Assembly (NCBI RefSeq): GCF_030297015.1
Contig: NZ_AP028056.1
Span: 1,188,939 to 1,252,938 of the forward strand
Direction: 5' to 3'
From: Brooklawnia propionicigenes
GTDB taxonomy: Bacteria > Actinomycetota > Actinomycetes > Propionibacteriales > Propionibacteriaceae
DNA length: 64,000 nt
Made by a program: the position numbers and the translations under genes. The notes beneath the pieces were generated by a model, which searched no databases, had not been told where the DNA came from, and saw nothing but the letters and a program-made list of their open reading frames with translations. Shown piece after piece: positions 34,551 to 43,866 of this stretch. Each line of letters begins with the position of its first letter. The stretch's first letter is position 1.

Positions 34551-35666
34551 ATGGCTGCAGCAAGGGCCCTGGTGGTAGAAGCGGGCGATCAGATTCCCGG
34601 AGAGACTGACTCGTTCCCATATCTGGCGACACATTCTCAGACCCACACCCCCGCGCGTTCGTTGGCTTACACCGCGACCCGCGCCCTGCCCCACACCCCG
34701 GCTGGCAGCGCCGGCGCTCGCCGTGGGCTGATCGGCACCACCGATGACATCACCATTGATGAGTTCGCCGCCGCTCGCCGCTGCCAGGCGCGCCGGGCCA
34801 TGGACCCGGTCGCCGCTGCGCAGAGCGCCGTGCTCGTCGCCGCCATCGCCGGACCGGTGGCTCGCGCCGCCGAGGCGCTGCGTGCCGCGCAGGCAGCCGA
34901 AGCCGAGCCCGCCACCGAGGCACTCGAGACCACCGCCATCCTGGCAGTCGGATCCACCCTCGCCCCCGAACCGAGCGCTTTCGTCGCCCGGCGCGTTCGC
35001 CGCCGCCGCGGCACCATGGGTATCCTCGGGCTGGCAGCCGCCATCACCTTCACCGGTGTCGGAATGTCGGTTCAGGCCGTTTCTGCAAGCGACATCATCA
35101 ACCCGGACGCGATCTTCGCCACAGCCGACCAGAAGGCCCACGTCGCCTCCCGCGTCGACATGGTCACCCGCGACAGCGCTCGTCCCGACCTCAGGGAGAT
35201 GGCTGCCAGCCAGCCCGTGATGGCGCTCACCGCCGAGCCGAGCATCGAGGGAGTCTTCGCTCCCGGCCAGCGCGCCCCCAAGACGCCCGCCGAGGCCATC
35301 GCGACTGCCCAGTCGATGGTCGGCAACCAGAACTACGGCAACATGTGCCTGGCTCTGGTCTCCGCGTTCTACGGCTACACCAGCGCAGGCATCGCCAGCG
35401 CCCAGGACGCGGCGGCTGTGGTCTCCGCCGCAGGCATGATGCACACCGACATGAGCGACATCCCGGTCGGCGCGCTCATCTGGTACGACGGCGGCCCCGT
35501 CGGCAACCCCTACGGCCATGTGGCCATGTACGCGGGCGACGGCATGATCTACAGCAACGGCGCCAGCACCGGTGTCGGCCTGATGTCGATCAACGTGCCC
35601 GCGGACAGCTGGCACGAGCCGATCATCGGATGGTCGGCGGTCTGGCTGCCCAACGCGACCAAGTAG
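34551..35666 (+). CDS. Cell-wall hydrolase-like protein (NlpC/P60 or CHAP type)
   Basis: A 371-residue protein. The first 155 residues are Ala/Thr-rich and low in complexity (AAQSAVLVAAIAGPVARAAEALRAAQ...). A basic patch RRVRRRRG precedes a membrane helix (about 160-182), so the start is cytoplasmic and the rest outside. The C-terminal 120 residues have a papain-like peptidase pattern: candidate nucleophile Cys in YGNMCLALVSAFYGY, IPVGALIWYD, and His in NPYGHVAMYAGDGMIYS. Such domains cleave peptidoglycan peptides. ATG 34551 has GAGGAA upstream; the frame opens 68 codons earlier without support. The leader holds alternative hairpins. Confidence 0.68.
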   Translation: MAAARALVVEAGDQIPGETDSFPYLATHSQTHTPARSLAYTATRALPHTPAGSAGARRGLIGTTDDITIDEFAAARRCQARRAMDPVAAAQSAVLVAAIAGPVARAAEALRAAQAAEAEPATEALETTAILAVGSTLAPEPSAFVARRVRRRRGTMGILGLAAAITFTGVGMSVQAVSASDIINPDAIFATADQKAHVASRVDMVTRDSARPDLREMAASQPVMALTAEPSIEGVFAPGQRAPKTPAEAIATAQSMVGNQNYGNMCLALVSAFYGYTSAGIASAQDAAAVVSAAGMMHTDMSDIPVGALIWYDGGPVGNPYGHVAMYAGDGMIYSNGASTGVGLMSINVPADSWHEPIIGWSAVWLPNATK

Positions 35667-35732
35667 GCGCGAGCACGGCGGACGAGCATCCGCGGCCGAT
35701 ACCCGCCAGCAACGCTGTGGGACAATGGGCCC

Positions 35733-36494
35733 ATGGCTGCTCTCGCTTCTTCTCACGATGATCGAAAAATCGCCGTCGTCACCGGCGCATCCAGCGGCAT
35801 CGGTGCCGCCAGCGCCCGTGCCCTGGCGGGTGACGGATTCAAGGTGTTCTGCGCGGCGCGGCGCATCGACCGGCTCACCGAACTCGCCGACCAGATCGAT
35901 GGCGTAGCCATCGCGTGCGATGTCACCGATCAGGACCAGGTGGATGCGCTGGCCGCTGCCGTCGGGCCCCGCTGCGACGTGGTCCTCAACAATGCCGGCG
36001 GTGCGGTGGGCCAGGATCCCATCGAGACGGCCGACGTCGCCGACTGGGAGCGGATGTACCAGATCAATGTCGCTGGCACGTTGCGCGTCACCCAGGCTCT
36101 GCTGGGAGCCGTCGAGGCCGCGCACGGGGCGTTCATCTTCATCACCTCGACCGCCGCCGAAACCGCCTACGAGGGTGGCGGCGGTTACTGTGGCGTGAAA
36201 TCGGCGGAGCGCTTCATGGCCGGTTCGCTGCGCCTCGAACTGGTCGGCCGCCCGATCCGAGTGTGTGAGGTCAGCCCCGGCATGGTGCACACCGACGAGT
36301 TCTCGCTGGTGCGCTTCGGCGGTGACCAGGCCAAGGCGGACGCCGTCTATGCCGGCGTGGCGGAGCCACTGGTGGCCGCGGACATCGCGGAGGCCGTGCG
36401 CTGGATCGCCACATTGCCCGAACATGTCAACATCGACCGGCTGGTGATCAGGCCGCGCGCTCAGGCGGCGAACTGGAAGGTCGCCCGCGACTGA
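35733..36494 (+). CDS. Short-chain dehydrogenase/reductase
   Basis: A 253-residue classical SDR. The NADP loop is VVTGASSGIGAASARAL (about 15-31) with basic AARR after strand two, suggesting NADP. NNAGG (about 88), catalytic Ser in FITSTAAET and the YCGVK pair (Tyr/Lys, about 150) complete the active site. The sequence resembles YdfG-like serine/3-hydroxy-acid dehydrogenases, but the substrate is not determined. It lies 66 bp after the cell-wall hydrolase gene. Confidence 0.83.
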   Translation: MAALASSHDDRKIAVVTGASSGIGAASARALAGDGFKVFCAARRIDRLTELADQIDGVAIACDVTDQDQVDALAAAVGPRCDVVLNNAGGAVGQDPIETADVADWERMYQINVAGTLRVTQALLGAVEAAHGAFIFITSTAAETAYEGGGGYCGVKSAERFMAGSLRLELVGRPIRVCEVSPGMVHTDEFSLVRFGGDQAKADAVYAGVAEPLVAADIAEAVRWIATLPEHVNIDRLVIRPRAQAANWKVARD

Positions 36495-36512
36495 AACGAT
36501 CCGGGACTGAAA

Positions 36513-36547
36513 CGATCTGGGTGGGCCCCGCGGGTTCACCCAGATCG
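36513..36547 (+). terminator. Terminator after the SDR gene
   Basis: A perfect 11-bp stem (36513-36523 with 36537-36547) closes a 13-nt loop, 18 bp after the SDR stop. A short repeat of GACTGAAACGATC overlaps the stop codon and the stem. Confidence 0.7.
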
Positions 36548-36581
36548 AGCCGCCGAGCAGCGGTGGCATCCTGGCCGCAAC

Positions 36582-36627
36582 ATCAGCAGGGGCTGGTCGT
36601 CCGCATGGACGACCAGCCCCTGCTGAT
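36582..36627 (-). terminator. Terminator of the transcarboxylase operon
   Basis: 36582-36602 pairs perfectly over 21 bp with 36607-36627 across a 4-nt loop, 15 bp beyond the 1.3S gene stop. Confidence 0.85.
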
Positions 36628-36642
36628 CAAACTACTGAAGGC

Positions 36643-37005
36643 TCAGGCGAGCGTGACCAGAGCCTGGCCACCCTGGACGGCCTCGCGCACCTCGACCAGA
36701 ACCGAGTCCACAGTGCCGGCAGTCGGCGCGGTGATCTCGGTCTCCATCTTCATGGCTTCGAGGACGATGACGACCTGGCCGGCGTCGACCTTGTCACCCT
36801 CCTTCACCAGGATGCGGGCCACCGAACCGGCGAGCGGCGCAGTGATCGCGTTGGCAGCAGCACCCGGCACGGAGGCCGTCGTGGGCGTGGGGGCCGAACC
36901 CGGCCCGCCGCCAATGACGATCGGCGCCGGAACGGCCCGAACCTCCTGCTCGGCTTCCACATCAACGACGTACTCGGTGCCGTTGACTGTCATCTTGAGA
37001 CGCAT
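36643..37005 (-). CDS. Transcarboxylase 1.3S biotin carrier subunit
   Basis: A 120-residue biotinyl protein of methylmalonyl-CoA carboxyltransferase. The N-terminal MRLKMTVNGTEYVVDVE matches known 1.3S starts, an Ala/Pro/Gly linker follows, and the biotinyl domain carries the acceptor Lys in EAMKMETEI (about 87). It swings CO2 between the 12S and 5S subunits. The second of two close ATGs (37005) is chosen because GAGG is 7 nt upstream; from 37011 the spacing would be one base. Last gene of the operon. Confidence 0.93.
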   Translation of the reverse strand: MRLKMTVNGTEYVVDVEAEQEVRAVPAPIVIGGGPGSAPTPTTASVPGAAANAITAPLAGSVARILVKEGDKVDAGQVVIVLEAMKMETEITAPTAGTVDSVLVEVREAVQGGQALVTLA

Positions 37006-37041
37006 TGTCATTCCTCTTTCAGTTCATCAACTGGACACCGG

Positions 37042-37329
37042 TCACAACGATGCCACCGGCATCGTGCCCCGCGAGTTATTGGTGGTCCGGCTGCGACGGC
37101 TCGCCGCGCTCCATGCCGTATGACTGGCGTAGCTGACCGCCTTCACGGTGCCCTTGTAGCCCATGTAGGCCGCCGCTGCGGCCGCGATTGCCAGCAGATC
37201 TGCCTCCGGAATCGGACGGCTCGCCTTCAGCCGGGTGACCTCGGCGTCCAGTTCTTCGACCTGCTTGCTCAGCTTCTCGATCAGCGCCGCCAGATCGGCG
37301 GTCGACAGATCCTTCGTCTCGTTACTCAT
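37042..37329 (-). CDS. Small coiled-coil protein of the transcarboxylase operon
   Basis: A 95-residue protein: an amphipathic coil (LAALIEKLSKQVEELDAEVTRLKA, about 13-36), a helix rich in Ala (EADLLAIAAAAAAYMGYKG, about 42-60) and a basic Ser/Arg tail. Similar Ala-rich LLAxIAAAxAAYxG helices occur in small accessory subunits of acyl-CoA carboxylase and decarboxylase complexes. It lies 8 bp after the 12S gene and 36 bp before 1.3S, suggesting an assembly or epsilon-like subunit. Function is inferred from position only. Confidence 0.62.
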   Translation of the reverse strand: MSNETKDLSTADLAALIEKLSKQVEELDAEVTRLKASRPIPEADLLAIAAAAAAYMGYKGTVKAVSYASHTAWSAASRRSRTTNNSRGTMPVASL

Positions 37330-37337
37330 CTGTGCTC

Positions 37338-38894
37338 CTAGACCGGGAAAATGCCGTGCTTCTTGGGCGGACGCTGGGTTCGCTTGTTCGCAGACAGCGC
37401 GAGAGCGACCGCAACCTGACGGCGGGTGTCGGCCGGATCGATGATGTCGTCCACGTAGCCGTGGGCGGCAGCGGCGAATGGCGTCGCGAACTCATCGCGG
37501 TAAGCCTGCACGACCTCGACCCGCTTGGCCTCCGGATCGGGAGCAGCGTTGATCTCCTTGCGGAAGACCACCGCGGCGGCACCGTCGGCGCCCATCACCG
37601 CGATTTCCGCGCTGGGCCAGGCAAGCACCTTGTCAGCGCCCAATTCCTTGGAGCACATGGCGAGGTACGAGCCACCATAGGCCTTGCGCAGGACGACCGT
37701 GATCTTCGGCACAGTGGCCGCCGAGTATGCGAACAGCATCTTCGCGCCGTGGCGGATGATGCCACCGTGCTCCTGTGCCACGCCGGGCAGGAAGCCCGGT
37801 ACGTCGACCAGGTTGATCACCGGGATGTTGTACGCGTCGCAGATCCGGATGAACCGGGCAGCCTTGTCGGAGGCGTTGATGTCGAGCACACCCGACATCG
37901 ACTTCGGCTGGTTGGCGATGAAGCCGACCGAGCGCCCGACAATGCGTCCGAAACCGGTCACCATGTTGGTCGCATAGCCGGCCTTGACTTCGAGGAAGTC
38001 GCCGTAATCGACCAGCGCTGCGATGACATCGCGAACGTCGTAGCCCTTGTTGCCCTCGATCGGGACGATGTCGCGCAGTCCGGGATTCAGCTCGACATTG
38101 TCATCGGGGAACAGAACCGGAGGCTCCTCCGCGTTGTTCTGCGGCAGGAAGCTCAGAATCTTCTGGGCGATCAGCAGAGCCTGCTCATCGTTGTCCGCGA
38201 CGAAATCGGTGACACCCGAGATCGACTGATGAGCATCGGCGCCGCCGAGGGCGTCCTGGGTGACGACCTCGCCGGTGACCTGCTTGATCACGTCGGGCCC
38301 GGTGATGAACATGTGGGCCTTGCGGGTCTGGATGATGAAGTCGGTCAGCGCGGGGCTGTAGACCGCACCACCGGCGCAGGGACCCGCGATGATCGAGATC
38401 TGCGGAACAACACCGGACAGTTCGACATTGGCGAAGAAGACCTTGCCGTAGCCGGACAGCGAATCGATGCCCTCCTGGACGCGCGCGCCACCCGAGTCGT
38501 TGATGAAGACGAACGGAGCGCCGTTCATCAGCGCGCTCTCCATCGTCTCGGTGACCTTGGTGTTGTGCACCTCGCCGGCTGAACCGCCCACGACGGTGAA
38601 GTCCTGGCTGGCGACGTAGACGGGCCGACCCATCACCGAGGCATGGCCGGTGACCACGCCATCGGCGGGCATGTCCGCCTTGTCCATGCCGAAGGCAGTG
38701 GTGCGGTTCTTACGGAAGGCGCCGGTCTCGATGAATGAGCCCGGGTCGGTGAAAACGGCGATCCGCTCACGAGCGGTCAGCTTGCCCTTCTCGTGCTGCT
38801 TCGCGATACGCGCCTCGCCGCCACCAGCCTGAACGCGTGCCCGCTCCTCATTGAGGTGCGCCAAGCGCTCTTCCATGGTGTTCTGCTTAGCCAT
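37338..38894 (-). CDS. Transcarboxylase 12S subunit (methylmalonyl-CoA carboxyltransferase)
   Basis: A 518-residue carboxyltransferase that moves a carboxyl group from methylmalonyl-CoA to biotin, releasing propionyl-CoA. Two crotonase-fold halves are visible: the oxyanion segment in the first (GGSAGEVHNTKVTETMESALMNGAPFVFINDSGGARVQEG, about 95-137) and IIRHGAKMLFAYSAATVPKITVVLRKAYGGSYLAM in the second (about 375-415). Length fits 12S subunits. It follows the 5S gene by 13 bp. Propionyl-CoA carboxylase beta chains are closely related; the 5S and 1.3S neighbours decide the assignment. Confidence 0.93.
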   Translation of the reverse strand: MAKQNTMEERLAHLNEERARVQAGGGEARIAKQHEKGKLTARERIAVFTDPGSFIETGAFRKNRTTAFGMDKADMPADGVVTGHASVMGRPVYVASQDFTVVGGSAGEVHNTKVTETMESALMNGAPFVFINDSGGARVQEGIDSLSGYGKVFFANVELSGVVPQISIIAGPCAGGAVYSPALTDFIIQTRKAHMFITGPDVIKQVTGEVVTQDALGGADAHQSISGVTDFVADNDEQALLIAQKILSFLPQNNAEEPPVLFPDDNVELNPGLRDIVPIEGNKGYDVRDVIAALVDYGDFLEVKAGYATNMVTGFGRIVGRSVGFIANQPKSMSGVLDINASDKAARFIRICDAYNIPVINLVDVPGFLPGVAQEHGGIIRHGAKMLFAYSAATVPKITVVLRKAYGGSYLAMCSKELGADKVLAWPSAEIAVMGADGAAAVVFRKEINAAPDPEAKRVEVVQAYRDEFATPFAAAAHGYVDDIIDPADTRRQVAVALALSANKRTQRPPKKHGIFPV

Positions 38895-38907
38895 CTAGGT
38901 GTCCCCC

Positions 38908-40416
38908 TCAGGCCGGCTCAACGGAAACGGTGTGACTGGCCCCGTTGACGGTGACGTTGTAGGTGATCGGTCCGGACAGAGCGTTCGCCTGGCCTTCGGC
39001 CGCGGCCTTCATCTGAGCCTCGGTGCGAGCGACCGACTTCGGGCCCTCCTTGCGGTGCTCGAAGAACGTCGGCGCAACGCCCGGGAAGAGCGCAAAGGTG
39101 AGCACGTCTTCCTCGGTGCCGTCGTATCCCGGAAGGGCGGAAGCCTGCTCGACCAGCGAATCCCACTCGGGAGCCAGCAGGTCGGCCGGACGAACGGTGA
39201 TCGGCTCCTTCTTGGCCTGCTCGGCCGCCAGGGCGATGACCTCGGGGTTACGCGGGGCCGGTGAGGCACCGTAGTAGCCGAGCATCATGTCGGCGAACTC
39301 GCCGGTCATGACCTTGTACTCGCCCATCAGGACGTTGAACACGGCCTGGGTACCCACGATCTGCGACGACGGGGTGACCAGGGGCGGGTAACCGGCGTCC
39401 TTGCGGCAGATCGGGACCATCGCCATGACCTCGTCGGTGCGATCGGCCGCACCCTGCGCACGCAGCTGCGACTCCATGTTCGACAGCATGCCGCCGGGGA
39501 TCTGCGAATCGAAGATCTTGGTGTCGACCAGGGTCTTGGACTCGAACTCCGCGTACTTGGGGCGGATCTTCTTGAAGTGGTCGCGCACCTTGTAGACGCG
39601 GGCCATGTCGATCTTGGTGGTGTAACCGGTGCCCTCCAGCATCTCGACGACCGATTCGGTCGGGTTGTGGCCCGGGCCGAGCGACATCGAGCTGACCGAA
39701 GCGTCCACCACATCGGCGCCGGCCTCGATGGCCTTCATCAGCGAGACCTGGGTGACGCCGGTGGTCGAGTGGCAGTGCACGTTGATCTGCACGTCACCGT
39801 AGGTGTCCTTGACGGCCTTGACGATGTCGTAGGCGGGCTGCGGCTTGAGCAGCGCGGCCATGTCTTTCAGGGCGATCGAATCGGCGCCCATGTCAAGCAG
39901 CTCGCCGGCCAGCTTCACGTAACCCTCCACGGTGTGGACCGGGGAGATGGTGTAGCAGATGGTGCCCTGCGCGTGCTTGCCAACCTTCTTCACGGCAGCC
40001 ATGGCGTGTTCAAGGTTGCGCGGATCGTTCATGGCGTCGAAGACGCGGAAAACGTCCATGCCGGCCTCAGCCGACTTGTCGACGAAGCGATCGACCACTT
40101 CGTCCTCGTAGTGGCGGTAGCCGAGCAGGTTCTGGCCACGCAGCAGCATCTGCAGGCGACTGTTCGGCAGCAGCTTGCGGAAGGTCCGCAGGCGCTCCCA
40201 CGGATCCTCATTCAGGAAACGGATACAACTGTCATAGGTCGCTCCGCCCCAACACTCGACTGACCAATAGCCGGCTGCGTCGATGTCGGCGCAAGCACCG
40301 ACCATATCTTCCATGGCCATGCGGGTGGCCAACAGGCTCTGATGGCCATCGCGTAGCACCAGCTCGGTGATACCAATCTCGCGGGGTTCGGAGACCTCAA
40401 TTTGTCGCGGACTCAT
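38908..40416 (-). CDS. Transcarboxylase 5S subunit
   Basis: A 502-residue TIM-barrel carboxyltransferase that passes the carboxyl from biotin to pyruvate, making oxaloacetate. Motifs: ELVLRDGHQSLLATRM (catalytic Asp/Gln, about 19-34), the carbamylated Lys in DSIALKDMAALLKP (about 184), metal ligands in NVHCHSTTG (about 213) and a helical C-terminal domain. Length matches known 5S subunits. First gene of the operon 5S-12S-small-1.3S; a divergent promoter region of 157 bp separates it from asnB. Confidence 0.95.
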   Translation of the reverse strand: MSPRQIEVSEPREIGITELVLRDGHQSLLATRMAMEDMVGACADIDAAGYWSVECWGGATYDSCIRFLNEDPWERLRTFRKLLPNSRLQMLLRGQNLLGYRHYEDEVVDRFVDKSAEAGMDVFRVFDAMNDPRNLEHAMAAVKKVGKHAQGTICYTISPVHTVEGYVKLAGELLDMGADSIALKDMAALLKPQPAYDIVKAVKDTYGDVQINVHCHSTTGVTQVSLMKAIEAGADVVDASVSSMSLGPGHNPTESVVEMLEGTGYTTKIDMARVYKVRDHFKKIRPKYAEFESKTLVDTKIFDSQIPGGMLSNMESQLRAQGAADRTDEVMAMVPICRKDAGYPPLVTPSSQIVGTQAVFNVLMGEYKVMTGEFADMMLGYYGASPAPRNPEVIALAAEQAKKEPITVRPADLLAPEWDSLVEQASALPGYDGTEEDVLTFALFPGVAPTFFEHRKEGPKSVARTEAQMKAAAEGQANALSGPITYNVTVNGASHTVSVEPA

Positions 40417-40573
40417 GAGGCGATTGTTTCATGACCTTTGCTGACGGGGGTAGGCGGGGGCTAAAAGGGCGACCGTGCATTCTTGTGGCTTTCAGCGATA
40501 CTGTCTGAGAAGGCTGTCGGATACCTTGATCGACGGCCGGTCAGCAGGAGTCGGCAGGACGGTAGGTATTCCG

Positions 40574-42484
40574 ATGTGTGGCTTGATGGGCTTCATCTCG
40601 ACCGGCACGCTCGATGAGGCAAGGGTCGGCCAGGTCGCCGAAGGCATGGTCTGCGCACGGCATCGTGGCCCGGACGACACCGCGGTCTGGCATGACGACC
40701 GCGCGATCTTCGGCTTCAACCGGCTGAGCATCATCGACATCGAAGGCTCCAAGCAGCCGCTGCGCTGGGGCCCCCCGGACAATCCCGACCGCTACGCGAT
40801 GACCTTCAACGGGGAGATCTACAACTACGTCGAGCTGCGCGCCCGGCTGGCCACCGATGACAAGGCGGTCTTCCGCACGTCGGGCGACGGCGAGGCGATC
40901 GTGGCGGGCTACCACTATCACGGCCCCGACTGGGTCAAGCAGTTGCGCGGCATGTTCGCATTCGTCATCTGGGACACCGAGACCCAGACGGCTTTCGGCG
41001 CGCGCGACTGGTTCGGCATCAAGCCGCTGTATCTCGCCGAGACCGGCGACGGCTTCGGGTTCGCGTCGGAGGCGAAGAGCTTGCGGGCGCTGACCGGGCC
41101 GGCCGTGGTCGACACCGATGCCCTGCGGCACTACCTCGTCCTGCAGTACGTACCCGAGCCGGAGTCTGCCGATGCGCATCTGCGCCGCATCGAGTCGGGC
41201 ACCAGCTTCACGCTGCGCGATGGTGTGCTGACCGCCAAGCGGTACTTCCGCCCGCGGTTCGCACCCACGAAGGTGAACGGCCCCGAAGCCGAAGCGGAAC
41301 TGTACGCGCAGATCCTCGAGGTACTCGACGATTCGGTCGCCAAGCACATGCGAGCCGATGTCACCGTCGGCTCGTTCCTGTCGGGCGGCATCGACTCCAC
41401 CGCGATCGCCGCGCTGGCCAAGAAGTACAACCCGAACCTGCTGACCTTCACCACCGGCTTCGAACGCGAGGGCTACTCCGAGGTCGACGTGGCAGCCGAG
41501 TCGGCAGAAGCGATCGGCGTCAAGCACTATGTGAAGACGGTCAGTGAGACCGAGTTGTGCGAGACACTGCCGTTGATCGTCTGGTATCTGGACGATCCGG
41601 TCGCCGACCCGGCCCTGGTGCCGCTGTATTTCGTGGCCCGCGAGGCCCGCAAGCACGTCAAGGTGGTGCTGTCGGGTGAGGGCGCGGACGAGCTGTTCGG
41701 CGGCTACAACATTTACCGGGAACCGCTGAGCCTGCGTCCGCTCACCGCACTGCCCAACCCGCTGCGCAAGGGTCTTGCGGCGGTCAGCCGGGTGCTACCG
41801 CAGGGCTTCCGCGGCAAGAGCCTGCTGGAGCGCGGCTCGATCGATCTGGAGCAGCGCTACTACGGCAATGCCCGCAACTTCCGCGAATCCCAGTTGCAGG
41901 CCGTGCTGCGTGACTACACGCCCAGCTCGTTCCGCGAGATCACCGACCCGATCTACGAACTGTCCCGGGGCTGGGATCCGGTGGCCCGGATGCAGCATCT
42001 GGACCTGTTCACCTGGCTGCGCGGCGACATCTTGGTGAAGGCGGACAAGGTCACCATGGCCAACTCGCTGGAGTTGCGGGTGCCCTTCCTCGACAAGGAG
42101 GTATTCGAGGTCGCCCGGCATATCCCGATCAGCCAGAAGATCACCCGCAACCAGTCGAAGGTGGCCATGCGCAAGGCGCTGGAACCGGTCGTTCCGGCGC
42201 ACGTCCTGAACCGCAAGAAGCTCGGTTTCCCGGTGCCGATCCGCGTCTATCTGCGCGATGACTACGGCTACGAGTGGGCCCGCTCGATCATCGAATCAGC
42301 CGGGACCACCGAGTTCATCGATCCACTGGCGGCCCTCGAGATGCTGGACGCCCACCGTCGCGGCGATGCCGACAACTCGCGGCAGATCTGGACACTGCTG
42401 GTCTTCATGCTCTGGTACGACATCTTCGTGACCGAGCAGGTCAAGCCCGAGGTGCCGCATCCGCAGTACCCGGTCCACCTGTGA
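40574..42484 (+). CDS. asnB: Glutamine-hydrolysing asparagine synthase
   Basis: A 636-residue enzyme. The start at 40574 makes the second residue Cys (MCGLMGFIS), the glutaminase nucleophile released after Met removal; the frame opens 33 codons earlier and cannot be right. The N-terminal Ntn domain includes RGPDDTAVW and the synthetase domain has PP-loop FLSGGIDSTAIAAL (about 274). SGEGADELFGGYN (about 372) binds aspartyl-AMP. It makes Asn from Asp, Gln and ATP. No strong SD is visible. Confidence 0.93.
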   Translation: MCGLMGFISTGTLDEARVGQVAEGMVCARHRGPDDTAVWHDDRAIFGFNRLSIIDIEGSKQPLRWGPPDNPDRYAMTFNGEIYNYVELRARLATDDKAVFRTSGDGEAIVAGYHYHGPDWVKQLRGMFAFVIWDTETQTAFGARDWFGIKPLYLAETGDGFGFASEAKSLRALTGPAVVDTDALRHYLVLQYVPEPESADAHLRRIESGTSFTLRDGVLTAKRYFRPRFAPTKVNGPEAEAELYAQILEVLDDSVAKHMRADVTVGSFLSGGIDSTAIAALAKKYNPNLLTFTTGFEREGYSEVDVAAESAEAIGVKHYVKTVSETELCETLPLIVWYLDDPVADPALVPLYFVAREARKHVKVVLSGEGADELFGGYNIYREPLSLRPLTALPNPLRKGLAAVSRVLPQGFRGKSLLERGSIDLEQRYYGNARNFRESQLQAVLRDYTPSSFREITDPIYELSRGWDPVARMQHLDLFTWLRGDILVKADKVTMANSLELRVPFLDKEVFEVARHIPISQKITRNQSKVAMRKALEPVVPAHVLNRKKLGFPVPIRVYLRDDYGYEWARSIIESAGTTEFIDPLAALEMLDAHRRGDADNSRQIWTLLVFMLWYDIFVTEQVKPEVPHPQYPVHL

Positions 42485-42486
42485 GG

Positions 42487-43656
42487 TCAGCGTTCGTCGA
42501 TCACCCGGATGCTCTCCGAAAGCCGGTACGGACGAGACTGCACGACCGTCCCGAGCGCTGAATTGACCCGGCAGATCTCGGCCCGGACCGCGGTCACGGC
42601 GTCCGGGCGCCCATAGACCGCCTCCGCCAGTTCGCGCGCGCTGACGCCAGCGGGATGATCGGCCAGCCAGGCCACGATGGAGGCTCGGCGGCCTGTCAGT
42701 TCGTGAATGCTGGTCGCCTTGGCGCCCGGCGCGGCGAGCCAGCAGCGGTGCGCCCCGATCGTCAACTCGAGTTGCGCCTGAACACCCTCGGACCGAGCAG
42801 CCGGACGCAGCAGCCAGCCGCCCGCCACCCGTTCAGCGCCCGCGACGCCGAGCCCGTCGACCGGGAAGGATCCGCTCAATCCGGAGGGCAGCCTGATCCT
42901 CGCCGAACTGGCGACCCCTTCGGCCGCCGCGACCCAACCCCAGTCGTCCACCAGCATCCAGCGGCCGGCGCCTGGAGTCCTGGTCGCTGCCGCCAGCCGG
43001 CCGAGGTCGCGACGATGCTCCTCCTTGAGCTCGACCCCGATCTGGCGTGCGACGCTGGCCACCAGAGCCACCGCCATCGGATTTGCCTGGTCCGCCGGGG
43101 AGGACAGATCGATCACGCCGAGTGGGCGCATCATCCGCGGATCGATCACCGGCGCCGCCGCACAACTCCAGCCGTGATGGCTGAGGTAGAAATGCTCGGC
43201 CGCATGCACATGCACCGGCGTTCCGGTGCTCAACGCGGTCCCGATCGCGTTCGTGCCGACGGCCTTCTCCGACCAGTGCCCACCGGGACGGAAGGCGAGC
43301 TGATCGGCGCGGCGCAGGATCGCCCGGCCACCCGCCCGCCAGCGGACCGTCCCGTTCGCATCGGCCAGCACCAGCAGGATGTGATCGTCGTCCAGCAGCG
43401 GGCCGATCATGCCCCGCACGATCGGCAGCACCGCCAGAATCGCGGCATCGTCGCCTCTGGCGCGGTCCGCGACGGCCGCGGGTTGGTTGACCGGATTCAG
43501 GCCACAACGCTTCAGCCGCAACCAGGAGTCGCGGATCACCGGACGCGGCTGAGCGGGCGGGCGCTCTCCGCGGAACCAGGCAGCATGAATCTTCTCCAGC
43601 ACCTCGCGGTGCGATCTCTCATCCGACGGTACGAATGCAATGTCATACGAGTTCAC
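42487..43656 (-). CDS. GAF-domain transcriptional regulator (AcoR-like N-terminus)
   Basis: A 389-residue protein. Residues about 1-215 resemble the sensing half of AcoR-type acetoin/glycerol regulators (PVIRDSWLRLKRCGLNP, then a GAF domain with FRPGGHWSEKAVGTNAIGTALSTGTPVHVHAAEHF). The sigma-54 AAA+ domain of AcoR is absent; instead a short C-terminal region (about 315-389: ASIVAWLADHPAGVSARELAEAVYG) forms a winged-helix-like unit. It is divergent from the acetoin dehydrogenase genes and probably controls them. GTG start at 43656 with AAGGTGAG upstream. Confidence 0.78.
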   Translation of the reverse strand: MNSYDIAFVPSDERSHREVLEKIHAAWFRGERPPAQPRPVIRDSWLRLKRCGLNPVNQPAAVADRARGDDAAILAVLPIVRGMIGPLLDDDHILLVLADANGTVRWRAGGRAILRRADQLAFRPGGHWSEKAVGTNAIGTALSTGTPVHVHAAEHFYLSHHGWSCAAAPVIDPRMMRPLGVIDLSSPADQANPMAVALVASVARQIGVELKEEHRRDLGRLAAATRTPGAGRWMLVDDWGWVAAAEGVASSARIRLPSGLSGSFPVDGLGVAGAERVAGGWLLRPAARSEGVQAQLELTIGAHRCWLAAPGAKATSIHELTGRRASIVAWLADHPAGVSARELAEAVYGRPDAVTAVRAEICRVNSALGTVVQSRPYRLSESIRVIDER

Positions 43657-43701
43657 GGCAACTCACCTTCGCTACCCCATTGACGCGCTGGCGATGCCTC
43701 C

Positions 43702-43707
43702 AGCCTA
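43702..43707 (-). promoter_or_regulatory. -10 box for the regulator gene
   Basis: TAGGCT read leftward (TANNNT), about 46 nt before the GTG start. Confidence 0.35.
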
Positions 43708-43809
43708 ACCCGATGTTGCACTTCGTTACAGACCCGGATCGACGCTAGCCAGTGGGCAATCTCCCGGCACGGTCCGGCACCTGCTCTGGTGCGCGGGATC
43801 CGATCCGCC

Positions 43810-43815
43810 TAGCCT
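43810..43815 (+). promoter_or_regulatory. -10 box for the acetoin dehydrogenase operon
   Basis: TAGCCT fits TANNNT and gives a leader of about 45 nt before the acoA ATG. A short inverted repeat, GCACC-TGCTCT-GGTGC, lies just upstream and could be a regulator site. Confidence 0.4.
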
Positions 43816-43866
43816 CTAGAGACCCGCTACCAGCGGAAGCCTCACACGAGTCGATGGAGATATCAA

